64,000 nucleotides of DNA from Diprion similis. Its lineage: Eukaryota > Arthropoda > Insecta > Hymenoptera > Diprionidae. Positions within the stretch are counted from its first letter, which is position 1, and each line of letters opens with the position of its first letter. Shown piece by piece: positions 14,310-27,261 of this stretch. The position numbers and the translations under genes were made by a program. The notes below the pieces were generated by a model. That model ran no database searches. It was given only the letters and a program-made list of their open reading frames with translations, and had not been told where the DNA came from. The DNA is taken from contig NC_060112.1 of assembly GCF_021155765.1 (NCBI RefSeq), forward strand, positions 12,028,001 through 12,092,000, given 5' to 3'.

Positions 14310-17300
14310 CATCGAGCGTTCTTCGCCACCGCCTCGGAACTTTGCGGTCGTATCTCGAGCCCAGTCGTAGTCGGTTTGACGAAATTAACAAGAAAATACG
14401 AAGCAAGAATCGTGAGATATTAGCGCTACTTTAAATGATGACAGTTAGTCACAGCTGCAACTCACGGGATTGAATTGTTCAATTTTTCGAAATTTGTGAA
14501 AGTAAGTTTATTATGGAATATAACGACTTTGTATCCGCCAGAAAACAAGATATAGTGAACGATAGTTTTATGCTGAATCGAGGGAAATTAAATCTCAATT
14601 AACAATGCCGCAATATATATATTTTTGCGTCTAAATTTCTCATAGTGAGATAATTAGGAAGAACGATTCTGAATGGCCTATTTTTCTACCTCCAGTCTCA
14701 TAGCAGTTTAATTAAATTTCTATACCTAAAGCACTTCGAACAGTTTCATACAAGCCTGAAAACGATCCTCAGCAATATGTTACTATCAATTACAAAGACT
14801 TTGTGAAGTAATAGATCAGGGGTTTGTCAACGCTTAGTTTTCAAAAGATGTTTCATTTTGAGACGTATGTATATTATAAAATGTACGGTAGCCGAATGGC
14901 ACGATAACGGGTTAATCATTTGTAAACTTGCGAACATTAAACGAAGCCCTGAATTGAAAGAATTAATCTCTTGCATGATTTAAATTTTATAGCAGCATTT
15001 TAGTACTATGATTAACTTCTAGACGAGTTTGAATCACCGAGTATTCCGTGTGCGTTGTGATTAATATACATATATAAGACCGACAAAGTTGCTCTCGAGA
15101 TTAATCATGCGCTATGTGATGACTTTGGCAGGATACGACATGCTGTAGAAGTATCTTAGAAAAGTTCGTGAAAATTACTAAAAAAATATATTATCGTCGG
15201 TCGTAAAAATAAAAAACGAAGCATTTTATAGAATGTCGTCAGAGTGAAATTATTTTCTCATTATAGAACACACTATAGTTAAACAGAAATCGCGTATTAG
15301 CACAAAAACAGAAATGAGGATGGACGTTTCACCAAAAATTTGCAAGTTTTTTGTCTTCTTATAATTAAAGAACTTTAAAATAAATAGAGCATTTGGGATA
15401 ATCTTGAATTATGAAAATTAGTAAAAAAAACGAGAATTCAGAGAAAAGCCATAAATTTTTGAAACTATATATTATCGGGCTTCAACGTTCAAGGTTTCGT
15501 TCGAAAAAAAAAGTTAAATTGTTCTGCCCGGAGGATCTAAACGTCAGACAACCTTAATAACGAACTTGAAAAGGTTAAAAGTACAACTAATTCGCGCTAC
15601 TTTTCGTAAAGATTTTCTTGTGATCTGTGTGAAATTTTTTTCCCATAATCATCATCATTGTACCTGCTTTTTCGTTTCGAAACGATGATGAAAATTAAAC
15701 AGTAACAGTAGGACGAAGAAAAAATGTGATGAAAAGAAGAAGGAAAAAGATGGCGGGGCCATTCACTCGATAATCTAATGAACAATTCCAATTCGTTGAC
15801 ATCGATTTCGAGCGATTACCACTAATTTCAAATGTCACCCCTGACTTCGAATGATATCCGAGTATTCTAGGTGATTGACAGTGATTTCTGAATTCAACAG
15901 AAAGACAGGAGATAACATCATTCAGATCTCATCAAATCTGCTTCCACTAATATCCATTTCACCGAGTGATTTCCAATGATTTTTCAGTGATTTCCGGATA
16001 GAATATAATGACAAGTAATTACAAAGAGTATATAACTGAAAACCACGAGAAAACGGTGAAAAATAATCGAAAATCGTACACTAATAACTTGGGCGAACGG
16101 AAAATTCGTGAAAGCAAACTACGAAAGACATAAATCACGAGAAGGTTAACCCATTGAAACCATGGACTCTTCGTCCATCCGCGCTCCTTCAAAGGCTCCT
16201 CGGGAAAAAAACGAAGGACCTAGCGGCGTTGCTCGGTGTGTGTAAAACGGCGCGCCGTTGGGATACGGGATGGCTTCGGAGCCCGGGAAGAGAAGACAGG
16301 AAGAAGGCTGGGGCAGCACATCCGTAGCGTGTCCACGGGGCCGTGACACCCTCGCCCGGCGCTGGTACCCGAAAGCCTAAACCCGAGCCGTTGAGCCGGG
16401 GATTATCCGCCTCTATCTCGTCGAGCCGCGCATTTGTATCATGGAAGAGTTTTTTAGCCGCTGCTTTTAGCCTCCGTTCACCACCCCCCGGATAAAATAA
16501 TCTTCGAGTTTGATTCGGGCCCGCGTCTGAGGCCTCGTTCCCTTTTATCGAACTGAGAGAGAACTGCAAAGAGTTGCATGAAGATCGGGAACAAGTAACT
16601 TATCGTACTTTTGAAGATTTTTTTTGAGAGAACGGTGAGCAGCTTTGATAGTAGTGGGACTGAAAATATTTTTGAAAATTAACGGAAAAAGCTTTAGAGA
16701 TTTAAAAATCACGTCAAATCTTACTCCTGTAGGAATAGCTAGATTTTCACTAAAAAAAGAAGTGATATTTCATTTCAAAAAATTCACAGAGTGATTACTA
16801 TAACTTTGTTTAGTTTACAATATTGTATCAGTTGATTGAGACCTGAACATAGATTTTATATTGTTACAACAGCATCAGATTGTGCCAAGAGTTATGAAAG
16901 AAAATATATTACGTGCGATCGTTATTGAAAAGAATACAATAACATTTTTTCGTTATTTATGGTAAAAAAAACAAGTCTAGTTGAAGACTGAATAGTGTAA
17001 CAACTACAAAATTTTCTCCCTCTGAAAAATAATCTTTGAGATAAAAATAGTAATTTCCTTAAATATTGCAGAGATCTCGACTAATTCATGTTTGTTTCGA
17101 CCCAGAATGTCGACGAGTCAGTGAAAATCAATGAGTCGCAACACGTGGATAATATTCAACATTCGCAACATTGATCGGAAATGTTTCAATCCTTTTATCG
17201 CGTAGTAATTTGTAATAAATACTGAATGTACAAAATCATCACATTGTTTCTCACTAATTGAAATTTTTCCTATGCATATTTCGTACGATTCAAAACCGAT

Positions 17301-17820
17301 AAAAACACGTCATGGATGCAAGCGAGTAATTTCGGAAGCGAATAGCGAGATAGTAATTCGAAGTGGCGTGTAAAATTTAGGCTTCGAGACGTCTTGAGCA
17401 GCGTTTTTTAGCGATGTAACGGTCATAGCTCTGACGAAGAAGTTTGTTAGATGGCCCAGGCGAATCTCCTCACGGCTGACGAAATTGGAGTAGGTAGCCG
17501 ATTTCTTATCGCTGTGCGAGGATTGAGTCGTCGTTCGTTTAACAAGTGGATCGCAGTGACAGGAAGAAATTTCACTGCCGTTTCAGCGCTCCAATGTCGA
17601 GTTGTGAAATAGTATCGTTTAAAAACTTGGTAAAATGAAAAAAAGAAAAAAACAAAAAAAAAAAAACAAACGATATCGCTTCGAAAAATTTAACGAACGG
17701 TGATTAATTGGGCGTTCCCGTTAATAGGTTAAATTCTAAATATCTTAACACGCTGCTCGTAATCTGCACATCGATCGTGCGTTGAGAATAGATAAGACGG
17801 AGGCGTTGCTTAAAACTTAC
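11393..17820. other. Non-coding with microsatellites and GC patches
   Basis: No supported exon. Contents are GC-balanced patches near 12480-13080 and 16140-16570, TA/CA-rich simple sequence near 13740-13890, and a tetranucleotide tract at 14238-14309 (listed separately). Degenerate TGATTTC-type words run from about 15780 to 16080. The open minus frame at 16189-16569 has no splice or start support. Confidence 0.5.
14238..14309. repeat. (TGCT)n tetranucleotide microsatellite
   Basis: An almost uninterrupted run of CTTG/TGCT units, preceded by CTGT units. It gives artificial Leu-Ala-Cys and Gln-Ala-Ser-Lys repeats in open frames on both strands, which should not be taken for genes. Confidence 0.95.
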
Positions 17821-17895
17821 CTGAACTTGATCAGGTTTCGTATTAGCGGCCACCCAAGCCTCGGCGAAGGTCTCCATAGCGCTCTGAAAATCCAT
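17821..17895 (-). CDS. Putative alternative first coding exon of the minus-strand gene (proximal)
   Basis: An ATG at 17895-17893 (context AGGGGAATGG) opens 25 codons starting MDFQSAMETFAEAW and ending PDQVQ, directly followed by a consensus donor (GTTCAG|GTAAGTTT). It ends in phase 0, matching the phase-0 acceptor of the exon at 6371. No acceptor precedes the ATG, and the sequence upstream on this strand (17950-19200) is GC-rich, so this fits a first exon beside its own promoter. The peptide is an amphipathic, acidic/aromatic short helix-like segment. I cannot name the protein. Confidence 0.55.
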
Positions 17896-17949
17896 TCCCC
17901 TTATGATTTTAGATGTCCCAAAAATCCAGTCCCAACGTCGCAGGCATGT

Positions 17950-19210
17950 TTGTCGTCAGAGGGAAGAAAAAGGAGAGAAAACAAATGTCACCACACACTT
18001 TCACCCCGTCGTCGTATCGTCTCCGCAATGTTCTCCGTTTTTAGGACGAGTCCGCGTTTTTCCCGCTCGCGCCCGATTATAAACGTTTATTCGGGGATTT
18101 AAACTTGGCGCCAAAACACCGAGGGAGGATGGGTAAACGGCTCGGCGGGCGGTTTGAAGCCTGCTGCCCGCTGCCTTTCCCCCTCGCACGAGTCTATAAC
18201 AACAAAACACAACTAAATTGCAATTACTGTTCGGCGTTATTTCGATTATTATTACAACGCGGTTGTCTCGTTTTGCGGTTAAATTCACGTGACAAATCTG
18301 ACGTGGACAAACAATGAAACCGCGTTGCAGTCAGCACGTGAACATATTCCTACAATATTCGATAAAAACTAAGAAAAAAAAAATATATTCTCATAAGTCA
18401 TAGAACCGCACTTTTCCTTTTTTGATAGTTCAATTTCGCGAAAATATCTGCACGGATATAACCCTAGTCAGGATTTTTCGAACCTACATAAATCTCGATT
18501 CACAGTCCAAATCGATTGGTTTCCAACAAACGTGTTGCAGGTAGAAAAAACTAGGATGCAGTTATGATTTTTATCCCCCCTCTCCCTCACGTTTCTCAAA
18601 CGATTCGAATTACTCCCTCGCGTCCGCACTGCAAACCGAATAAAGGTTGCCGGATTTTGAATCCACGGTCTCGAATTGGGTTCCTTTGGGTATAACTACG
18701 GCGTCTCTAAAAGCTGCGCTGAGTTTGAAAGCGTGGTCGAAGCGAGCGTGCGAGCGTGCGAGCTCCCGAATAGCGTTCGTGTGCGACGGCGCTTCGCGCG
18801 CGACTGTGACTGTGCGCTGATCGAGAGCGTCGCGGCGCCTTCGATCCTCCCCGATCCTCCCCGATCCTCCCCGATCCTCCCCGCCGACTGCCGTTGCGGA
18901 TCGTCGCGCGCTTCGCATCCCTGCGTTAGTTCCCGGGATAGGAACGGAACGGAGAATCGCGTCCGCGTCAACCCCTGAGGTTCCCGGCCTCCGAGGGGTG
19001 TGTCTTGGGACAAGGCACGCGTCGTCCTCGGAACGCCGCTCCCTCTGCGACGCCGCCGCGACGCCGAAGAGAGGGACGATGACCACTGACAGCGGGGGTG
19101 GATCGGCACTGCCTCTCGCTAAAGAGGAGCTCCGTCTCATCCGTTTCGCGGAAGGGGGGGAAGGGGGGGGGGGTGAGGGTGAGGGTGAGGGTGTCTTAGG
19201 TTCCCGGTTT
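17950..19210. promoter_or_regulatory. GC-rich island, probable promoter region of the 17.9-kb first exon
   Basis: This is one of the most GC- and CpG-rich stretches of the left arm, with many GCG and CGA words. It sits immediately upstream, in minus orientation, of the putative first exon ending at 17821. It contains four tandem 10-base units (18842-18881) and G-runs at about 19155-19190. The large open frames here on both strands are Arg/Ser/Pro-rich and are taken as composition effects. The promoter role is inferred from position and composition only. Confidence 0.4.
18842..18881. repeat. Four tandem copies of a 10-base unit (CGATCCTCCC)
   Basis: Four perfect head-to-tail units lie within the GC island. 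Each unit carries GATCC, and on the minus strand reads GGGAGGATCG. Confidence 0.95.
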
Positions 19211-21640
19211 GCGGAAAACCCTGTATGGAAATTTAAAACGTATTTATACATATGTATACCTGGTGCAGATGTGGCTTGGATCTTGGTCCGACGATCGTTC
19301 AAGTATGTACCAAAGACGTACAGTCTGGTCAAAAAACTGTTAAGAGGGAAATATCGTACAGCGAAGGCTCGAAAGTGCAACTAACGATGAAATGATATTT
19401 CCTTCGGGAAGAAAGAAAATATTTTAAAGCATTCGTTTTAGCTAGGATAGCATCATTATTAATGACTTTGAAAATATTCGAGGATTCAATAATTTCTGGA
19501 ATGATGAATATCATGTCGTTTGAACGATTTTAACGAACTGTGGATCATCTTGATCGCGGATTAATAGGACCTCTTCGAAGTCATTAGTCATTGTGTTATT
19601 ATTTTCTGTATTGAGGGAATATTGTTTCAAATGAATTAAACTTCGTCAACTCTGGTTGCACTTTGAAACCTTCGTTACGTCATAATTGTGTCTTTATTTC
19701 GAAATTTATTCAGAAGACTATTATTTACGTCGTTAGATATTTAAATCTACAAAATTGCGCCGATATTGATTGTGATCAACAAGTTTAAAGATAGAATCCG
19801 TTTCCGCAAATTTGTACAAAGTCAGGTGAACGTCCCGTTTATCCCTTTATGTTTCAAGAAATTTCAAAACATGTTATCTGATATTGAAAGATTCCACGAG
19901 CTTTAAAAAAATATCAAGTGATTTCAGTGGTTTCTCGGGATCTCATACTTTCATGTGTTCAATCGATTTTACATATATGATTCAATCATGTCACGGGATT
20001 TTAGAATATTCACGCCTTTTGAAAATATTTTACGGGATTCGTATTGATATCTGAAGATTGTGAAAACTTCAAAGAATTTTGACAAATCTTTTGGGATAGC
20101 GAAATAGCTGTGTCGATTATTGAAAAAAATTGAAGCGATTTTAAAGAGTATAGTAAATTCCATCGACGGTTGATCTCTGAAAAAGCTATTCCGAAATTTC
20201 GAAATTCCAGATAGTTTGGAGCAATCGTCATAGAACGTTGATAGCTTGAGCAAAAAAGTGTCACCTCTTAATTTAAATTCGCTCGTAATAATTTTCATTG
20301 ATTCCTCATTACGTATAATCCATCAATTAATTATTTTCTCTTTATCGGTATAGAAACCGCACATTTTTCCTTTTGCAGATAACATATAATCATAATAATG
20401 AAAGAGTTAAATGATCCGACAGAAAATATTTCCTACAGGAGCAATCTCTGTGCTCGATTACAGTTATCAGTAATACAAATGCAGTACGGGTGGATATATT
20501 AATGATATTACACAAAGGAAAGTTATCGCCGGGGATTTTAATCGTGTACGGAAGAATGGTACACAGGTACGCACATATGTGTAGGTATATATGCGTATAT
20601 TTTATAGGCCACTTCCGGCTATACTATAGAATAGATGCTAAATATTAAATCATGAACGAAGCAGAGAGTGTAGGTAAGTTGAAGAGAAAAAAAATTGAAG
20701 AATGAAATTAATAAAAAATTTGTAATTGATCGTTTCATTAACTCTGCAAATTATTTATCAAATTTTAAATAATCGTTGTGAACAGTTTCCTTGGTATCGT
20801 TGAAAAGGTCAAAAGTACTACTTTCAGATGAGATGAAAAATTGACCAAGTTTTCATAATTTTAAAATAAAAACCTAAAATATTATTACTTATATAGAATT
20901 GACTAATTTTTATTTCTACTCTCTCCAATTTGCCGATTTATTTTCCTCTTTCTTCCTCGCATCGTCTGCAGGATTTTACGTACGGTAGAGACTTCGAGAC
21001 TCTGAGAATAATTCCTGTCTATTCAATGGAGATGAGAGTCAATGGATGTCGACAATTTCTGTAAATATAGTCTCTCGCCGATTTCCCCTCGTCTCCAGCA
21101 GGGAGACTATAACAGTGTTTCACGCTCGGGAAATCCAATATCTCAAGACTTCTTCACCCACCTTCATGCATGGGTACATAAAATTCCTTCAACGCGTGTC
21201 TATACGAGGCTAGACAATAGATATCGCACATGACAGGATTAAAGCTCGACCTCATCTTTGTCTCGGAGTTAAGCAGAGGCTGCATTCTGCAAGTTTAACA
21301 GGATTTCCCGCCAAAAACTTTCTTTGATGCAAGAAAATTGATTTGAAAATGAACCAAAAATCTCAGAAAAAAATGTACAATGAAACAGTTAATCCTTATG
21401 AACATTGAACAATATTTATACACACGAATATCAGTATTCTCATTCTAACAGTAGATATAACTTTTCACACCACAAGGAGACAAATTTCTAGTTAAAGTTA
21501 TTATACAATTATTCATTTTGTCAATTTTTATAATAACCGAAAAACATTGTTTTTGATACATAATGAAAATGAGTTTTATAGTTGTAACCAGAAAATTCAG
21601 TATGTGATACTATTTCTTCTAATTACAGTCACGCATACTC

Positions 21641-21680
21641 TATTTATTTATTTATTTATTTATTTATTTTTTTTTTATTT
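21641..21680. repeat. (TTTA)n microsatellite
   Basis: Consecutive TTTA units run into a T-rich tract. Confidence 0.9.
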
Positions 21681-22124
21681 TACATAGTGATAATTGAAAA
21701 CTGATCAACGAAATTAAATAGTTACCTTTGCTAATTTTTTAAATAGCGACTAATTTTGCTAGAATTTTCTATCACTTGCTATAACAAATAGAATTTTTCT
21801 TCAATGCAACCGAAAACATTTCGTTGACCTGCCATGAGAATCCATAATTCCAGTCACTGGCAAAACCATAAAAACGTCAATTGAAGCCTGATATTTGTAT
21901 AATTAAAAATCTGTGTGCACTTCGATCACACAAGGTTTCCGGATATTTAGGGTTCGTATGACTCGAATTACGGAAGTCACGATGTTGAGTAGCCAAAATA
22001 AGAGCATTAGCTAGAGATGTATATATGTATGACGGAGTAAATTATTAAGCACTCAAGTATTAACGAATAGACCAGTTCATAAATCACAATTAGTATTCGT
22101 GGGCGTATTAATATACATATATAT

Positions 22125-22161
22125 CATGACATTATACATATATATGTATATATATGTCATG
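22125..22161. repeat. Near-perfect palindrome with CATGACAT arms
   Basis: CATGACAT (22125-22132) is followed by the perfect 18-base palindrome TATACATATATATGTATA (22133-22150), a 3-base offset, and ATGTCATG (22154-22161). It could extrude as a cruciform or be the core of a small inverted-repeat element. It may simply be a TA-rich microsatellite that became symmetrical. Confidence 0.8.
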
Positions 22162-23634
22162 TATCAGGGGCTCAGTGAACGCAGATAAATCGTATCTTAA
22201 ATTTGAAGCAGAACCACGACTCAAACCGAATTTATAATTTGCGAATCAACCCCGTTCAGAGATAATAGCTCAAATACTTTTCACTTCCTTAGAAAAAAGG
22301 ATCGATTCATATATTCCAATAGTTAGTGCGAAAAGCTTTCAGGTAATTTTTTTAAATCTCACGTTATTCTTCATACAATTTGTAATCACGAACAAATGAT
22401 TAAAAAATATTCGGAAAACGTTTCGTTCGATTATTAACATCTGTAAATTATATTTGATGATTTCAAGAACGTCCCGTTTCAAAATCATTCTCATGGGTTT
22501 AAAAGATTCGAAACGTACCGAAAAGACGTTCTTATACTTTTCCAAGAATTTCGGATATTGTTTTCAACTTTTCGATAAATTTCAAAAAAATAAATTCCGT
22601 CCTACAACTTTGAAAAATATTCTTTAACGATGAATTGGAATCTAAACTTAAAACCAAATTGCACTTTCTTATGCAAACTGTCTGCCATTCCTAAAATTGC
22701 GATACAATTTTATTTCCACTGCAGTAATTTACAAATCTCACTGCGAAAATGAACGAATAGAAATCCAGCGAAGTCTCTTTTAGTTTGCGGGGCTAAGTCT
22801 CCTTAATTAAAGAGTCACATCACGTGTACTTAGCAAGGATTCTCAGGAAAAGATAGTTCTCCGAACTTTGCAACGTACTTACGGTACGAAGATTACAGAA
22901 ACGGTTTCTAAGCTTGGCAGTAATGAGTAGGTAACTAACAGTTTCCCGAACGGGTTCGTAATCTGTGTCATCATACAGCGTTGTTACACCGAAAATGTTA
23001 TCATGACACCAATTAGGTGATATCCTCAAAAATTGCGACACGATCATCTATTCAGGGCTTACATGATCGAAAGAAAAAAAAAATAGAAAAAATAAATCGA
23101 TCGATCTGAATGTAAAATGCCATTTTTTCTGAAGTTCTCACATATTTCTGTGAATTAATGAATTGAAATGTATCAAAATCATTCTGACTGTTCAGAATTG
23201 AGTACTTTAACGTACTCTCAGTACCTTATAGATCAATACCAAAGACTACCGCTAATATAAAATGCAAAATGTTAATATCGAGACTTGGAAACTGCAGGAA
23301 ACTCAACATCGCAATTGTATTATTACATTTACAACCAGGGTTTACAATATTTTCCATCAGGATGAATCTTTTTTTCGTGGACCTAGTGACAAATGTATAA
23401 ACAATAGGGTGTTTCATTGGGGAGCAACATATTTTTCGTTCCCATCTGAAAGATTTTTTGTATACAGCGAAAAATCAACCTTCTCGCATAAATGTCTCCA
23501 AATCCAATTTTGAATGGCTGCTCTCAGAGTTCAAAGTTTTGCTATTTGAATAATTTACTCACGGAAGATGTCATTTTTCCAACTGTTGTTATTCAGCCAC
23601 ATTCATATTGACACGATCTTGATCCTAAAAGCAT

Positions 23635-23661
23635 TTTGTAGAGGATCAAATCCTCTACAAA
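23635..23661. repeat. Perfect 12-bp inverted repeat with 3-base loop
   Basis: TTTGTAGAGGAT (23635-23646), loop CAA, then ATCCTCTACAAA (23650-23661). All 12 arm bases pair. The surrounding frames have no coding support, and no T-run follows that would make it a simple terminator. Confidence 0.9.
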
Positions 23662-24009
23662 CGTGTCGAACAAGCTCAACCCGTAGGTCAAACGACTCAA
23701 AAGTTATAAGCCTCAGTTCAAAGTCAATTTTGTCTAAAAATTTATTGAAAAGTTTATCAGCGGCTTTCAAAAAGCTTCGATCAAGGATCAAGTCCATGTC
23801 CTCACTATACGTGGCTGAGTGCAAGTAACAATTAAACCTTTTCCTAAAACTAACATTTCCTCCCCGTTATTCAACATATTATTTATCGTCAATATAATAT
23901 GCAGAGAAAACTTCAAATCACTCTGATAAATATTTGAAACAATCCACCGGACCAACTCACGCTATCCAACCGATGAACGCATTCTCCATTTATGAAACAA
24001 AGACCCGAC

Positions 24010-24636
24010 GAAAGCGAGTTACATGAAAGGCTATACAAGCAAGGGTTTGTCGGTCCAGGGTTGCATAATGGTTTCGCCTAAAGTGGGGGTGGTTAGACAG
24101 TGCAGCAGCAGCACCAGCCTGGATGCAGCAATCTGTGTGCAAAGCGGTGATAAAGTTGAAAGCTCGTCCGCGGCTGGTAGGGATGAAAGGGGAAGGGGGA
24201 TGCACCGAAGCAGGCTTAACGATATTCGAGGGGCGTGTCGAAGGGGCGTCTCACAAACTTGCGGGCGGAGCCTTCAATCGAACCACCCCTTGCCGAGCTT
24301 TCCCGAATTTCCACCTCTCTCTCTCTCTCTCTCTCTCTTGCTCTTACCCCCACCCCCCTCCCCCCACCCGCCGCCCCCCTTTTTATCATCCCAAGAATTT
24401 TCCAGGCGTTAGCAGCGTCGCGCGACGCGGGGAAAGCACGCAGACCCATTTCACCGAGGGAAGGAAGGGCGCGGCGGGCCGAGCAACGTATGCCCAGAGC
24501 TAATTTGCCCAAGCTTACGGTAAAATTACGAGCCCCCGCACGATGCATCGGAACATCCTCATCTCCTCGAGGAAGCGGTTCGCGTCTTCTCCCCCCCCCC
24601 CCCCCCCCCCCTCTTCGTCCCGCTCTTCCTCTCGCA

Positions 24637-24668
<32 letters not shown>

Positions 24669-24780
24669 TTTTGCCCCCGTCTGTCTCTCTATAGCTTTCT
24701 CTCTTGGGGGCTGCTGCTGCTGCGGTCGCGGATGTGTTAGCCAAACAGAAAGTACTCCGGAAGATGTCTAGATTTATTCG
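24010..24780. other. GC-rich, pyrimidine-rich island without a supported gene
   Basis: This island contains CT microsatellites (about 24315-24338 and 24635-24664), a long C run (about 24591-24610) and CCCCACCC-type tracts. Overlapping frames give Pro/Ser/Leu low-complexity peptides. One plus frame at 24023-24200 is less biased but has no splice boundary. It may be a regulatory or leader region. Confidence 0.4.
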
Positions 24781-27223
24781 GGGAGGTTCCAAACCTTTGG
24801 TGATAGTAATGCCGAAATTCTGGAGAAAAAAAGTTATCCCAATGGGTTTCAATATGAAGAGGTGATTGACGTTGAAATTTCATGAGTCTTAGGGACTAAA
24901 TACTATTTGAAAGTCATCGTGACGTAGTCGAAGAAGCTACTCGTACGTATAAGAATATGCTCATTGTTAGTGATTTTAAAGTTTCATAACTGCAATAAAA
25001 GTTTCCTAAATTTTTGAAAATTTTCACAGTGAATTTGTTATATATATTTTATGTACTTACTGTGACTTTTTCCAGAATTTTCTCATCATTGTTCGATAAT
25101 TGATTTTTGTTTTGTTTACCAACCGATTAGTTGAATTCTATTTTACTGGCTGAGAAAAGTTTTCTTTTAAAGAGGATCGATGAGTCATGAATCAGTAAAA
25201 GTTTTTCGACAGTTATGTTACAAAAATTGTATCGCGTTAAACATTTATCAAATGAATATACACATTCAGAAACTGCGATGGCTTAACTATACGTAAAATG
25301 CTGGAAAAAGAATTTATAAAATTTATTAACAAGACATCGATTTCCCATTTCAAATCATTTTAAAATGGTGAATAAATCTAATTCGTTTGTCTGATTTTCC
25401 TCTGCTATGTGAATCACTTTGTTCAAGAGACTATTTTCTACAAACTCACTGACAAGCAACTCTCATTGTCATGTTAGTATCGTCAAGTATTATTTAATTA
25501 ATTTGTTCTTCAGCAATAAATAGCAACGTTCAACTGTTTATTCAAAGAAAATATTTCTTCAGATTTTGCAAAAAAAAAAAGAAAAAATAGTTTTCTCATA
25601 AAAATTAGACACTGTTGAATAAAAGCGATTGAATCCGCCATATTTTTTACCATTTTAAAGCGATTTCGGATAAATAACCAAGTACCCAAGTTCTTGCTTG
25701 GAATTTTTATATTTCTTTCTCTTGCATTTTCAATGCTACACATGCAGAGTCAAACTTTTACGAAAATGATTCATCATATTCCTGAATTATCTATATACGC
25801 TTAAAATTTATCAAGGATAAACGTTCAACCAATTAATTTAATAATCCAACTTCCTCTAATCAGTCTGGATTGCATATGAAAATTAATAACAATATCTTCA
25901 TCGCAACGAGGCAATGTTTAGATGACTGTGATTTCGACGAACAGAGGAATTGAGCCTCTTAATCTATATCTATTGATAAAATCCATTTGATTTCACCGGC
26001 TGCCGTGCTAAGCCTTAATCTAATCTTGACCACTACAGTGAAAACAATACAGCTTTCGGCTATATAATCTGTACTCTGACAGGAATCGAAGTATCACCTG
26101 AGAAAACATTGTTAGTACATTGAAACTGCAACCGGATAAATAATTTGATTCAATGCTATAAACGGTTACAAAATTATTATGATAAAATTTTTATCAAATT
26201 ATTAAACGATCATATTCGTGAAGAAGAACGAATAACTGATATTTCTCTAACATAAACAGTTTTATTTTAATGTTGTTTTAGAATTTCTCTATGAACGGGA
26301 AAAACAGTTTCGCTAGTAAAACGATAGATATTTTTTAAACGTCAGTAAATACATTATGTAATTTAAAATTTTTCACCGTTACGTTTTTTATAAAAAAATT
26401 TCAACTTGAAATAAAAATTCACACATAACTTACATTTCTAAAGAAAAAAATATCCGAAACTTATATGAGAATGTTTCAGATCCCGTTCAGCGATGTTCAA
26501 AAAACAGGGATAAGAGAACCAAGGTGCTCAGAGTGAAACGTGCGAGAATCTCGTTGGAGCTAAATGCCCAATATTATACACTCATATGTATAGATAAATT
26601 ACATTATAGGCATGCTAAGTAATAATTAAATCGCGACACCGTATAGATCGGATTTGATCTTGCATAATCGTGTTTTCAGATATATATTATGTACCGTATA
26701 ATCTATATTAATATACACCAAGGACATTCCTATAAGTGTACGAGCCATGATTATAATGCAGATATAATCGACTAATAATGATCTAATGAAAAGTTTTTAC
26801 AGTTATTTTTATATTCACCCATTACCCATCAATTACAACCGAAAAGTGCCTATTTTACTATGAATTCCTCCACGTGTTACCGATTTCTTAATTCCTTTTA
26901 TAGGAACGACTCATACATAGGTGGATAGAATATGCAAATTTTTAAATTTGCGCTGCAGGAATTCCAGGGGCATAATTGTTAAAATATACGCGAGGTATGG
27001 GATGTACGTGAAGGGGCTTCGCATTTTCAAAATAAAAATATCGGGATGTGATCCCGAATGTAGAGTGTCTTGGAAGTGGGGCGCGTATGTTTCGAGACAA
27101 ATTGAAAACCATTTGGCGAATCTCCTCGAGCTCTGTGAGTGTTAATAAATTCAGATTTACGACGGCTCCGGAGGGTCACCGAAGATGCATACGTATCTTT
27201 ACGTTGCGAGGTTATACGTATGT

Positions 27224-27261
<38 letters not shown>

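Larger units (their letters stand above)
19400..24000. other. Non-coding, AT-rich; degenerate repeats
   Basis: No exon with splice support. From about 19850 to 20300 the sequence is built of recurring imperfect words (GGGATTTTAGAAT, ACGGGATTCG, TTGAAAATAT). A TTTA microsatellite lies at 21641-21680, and palindromes at 22125-22161 and 23635-23661. Confidence 0.5.

Noticed and set aside
14214..14434. Leu-Ala-Cys and Gln-Ala-Ser-Lys repeat proteins
   Set aside because: Translations of the TGCT microsatellite.
16189..16569. 126-codon minus frame
   Set aside because: GC island without splice boundaries or start context; composition-driven.
18610..19380. 256-codon minus frame in the GC island
   Set aside because: Arg/Ser/Pro-biased with overlapping equally long frames on both strands; no homology or splice support.
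21240..21295. A 5S rRNA-like phrase (GGAGTTAAGCAGAGG)
   Set aside because: Only a short match to the 5S core; flanking sequence does not fold or match the rest of 5S.
22820..23047. Minus frame followed by a donor-like GTAAGTACG at 22882
   Set aside because: Donor is acceptable, but no acceptor or partner exon was found, and the peptide is unlike any known domain.
24216..24852. Long frames rich in Pro/Leu/Ser or Arg/Glu
   Set aside because: Translations of CT and C-run simple sequence.
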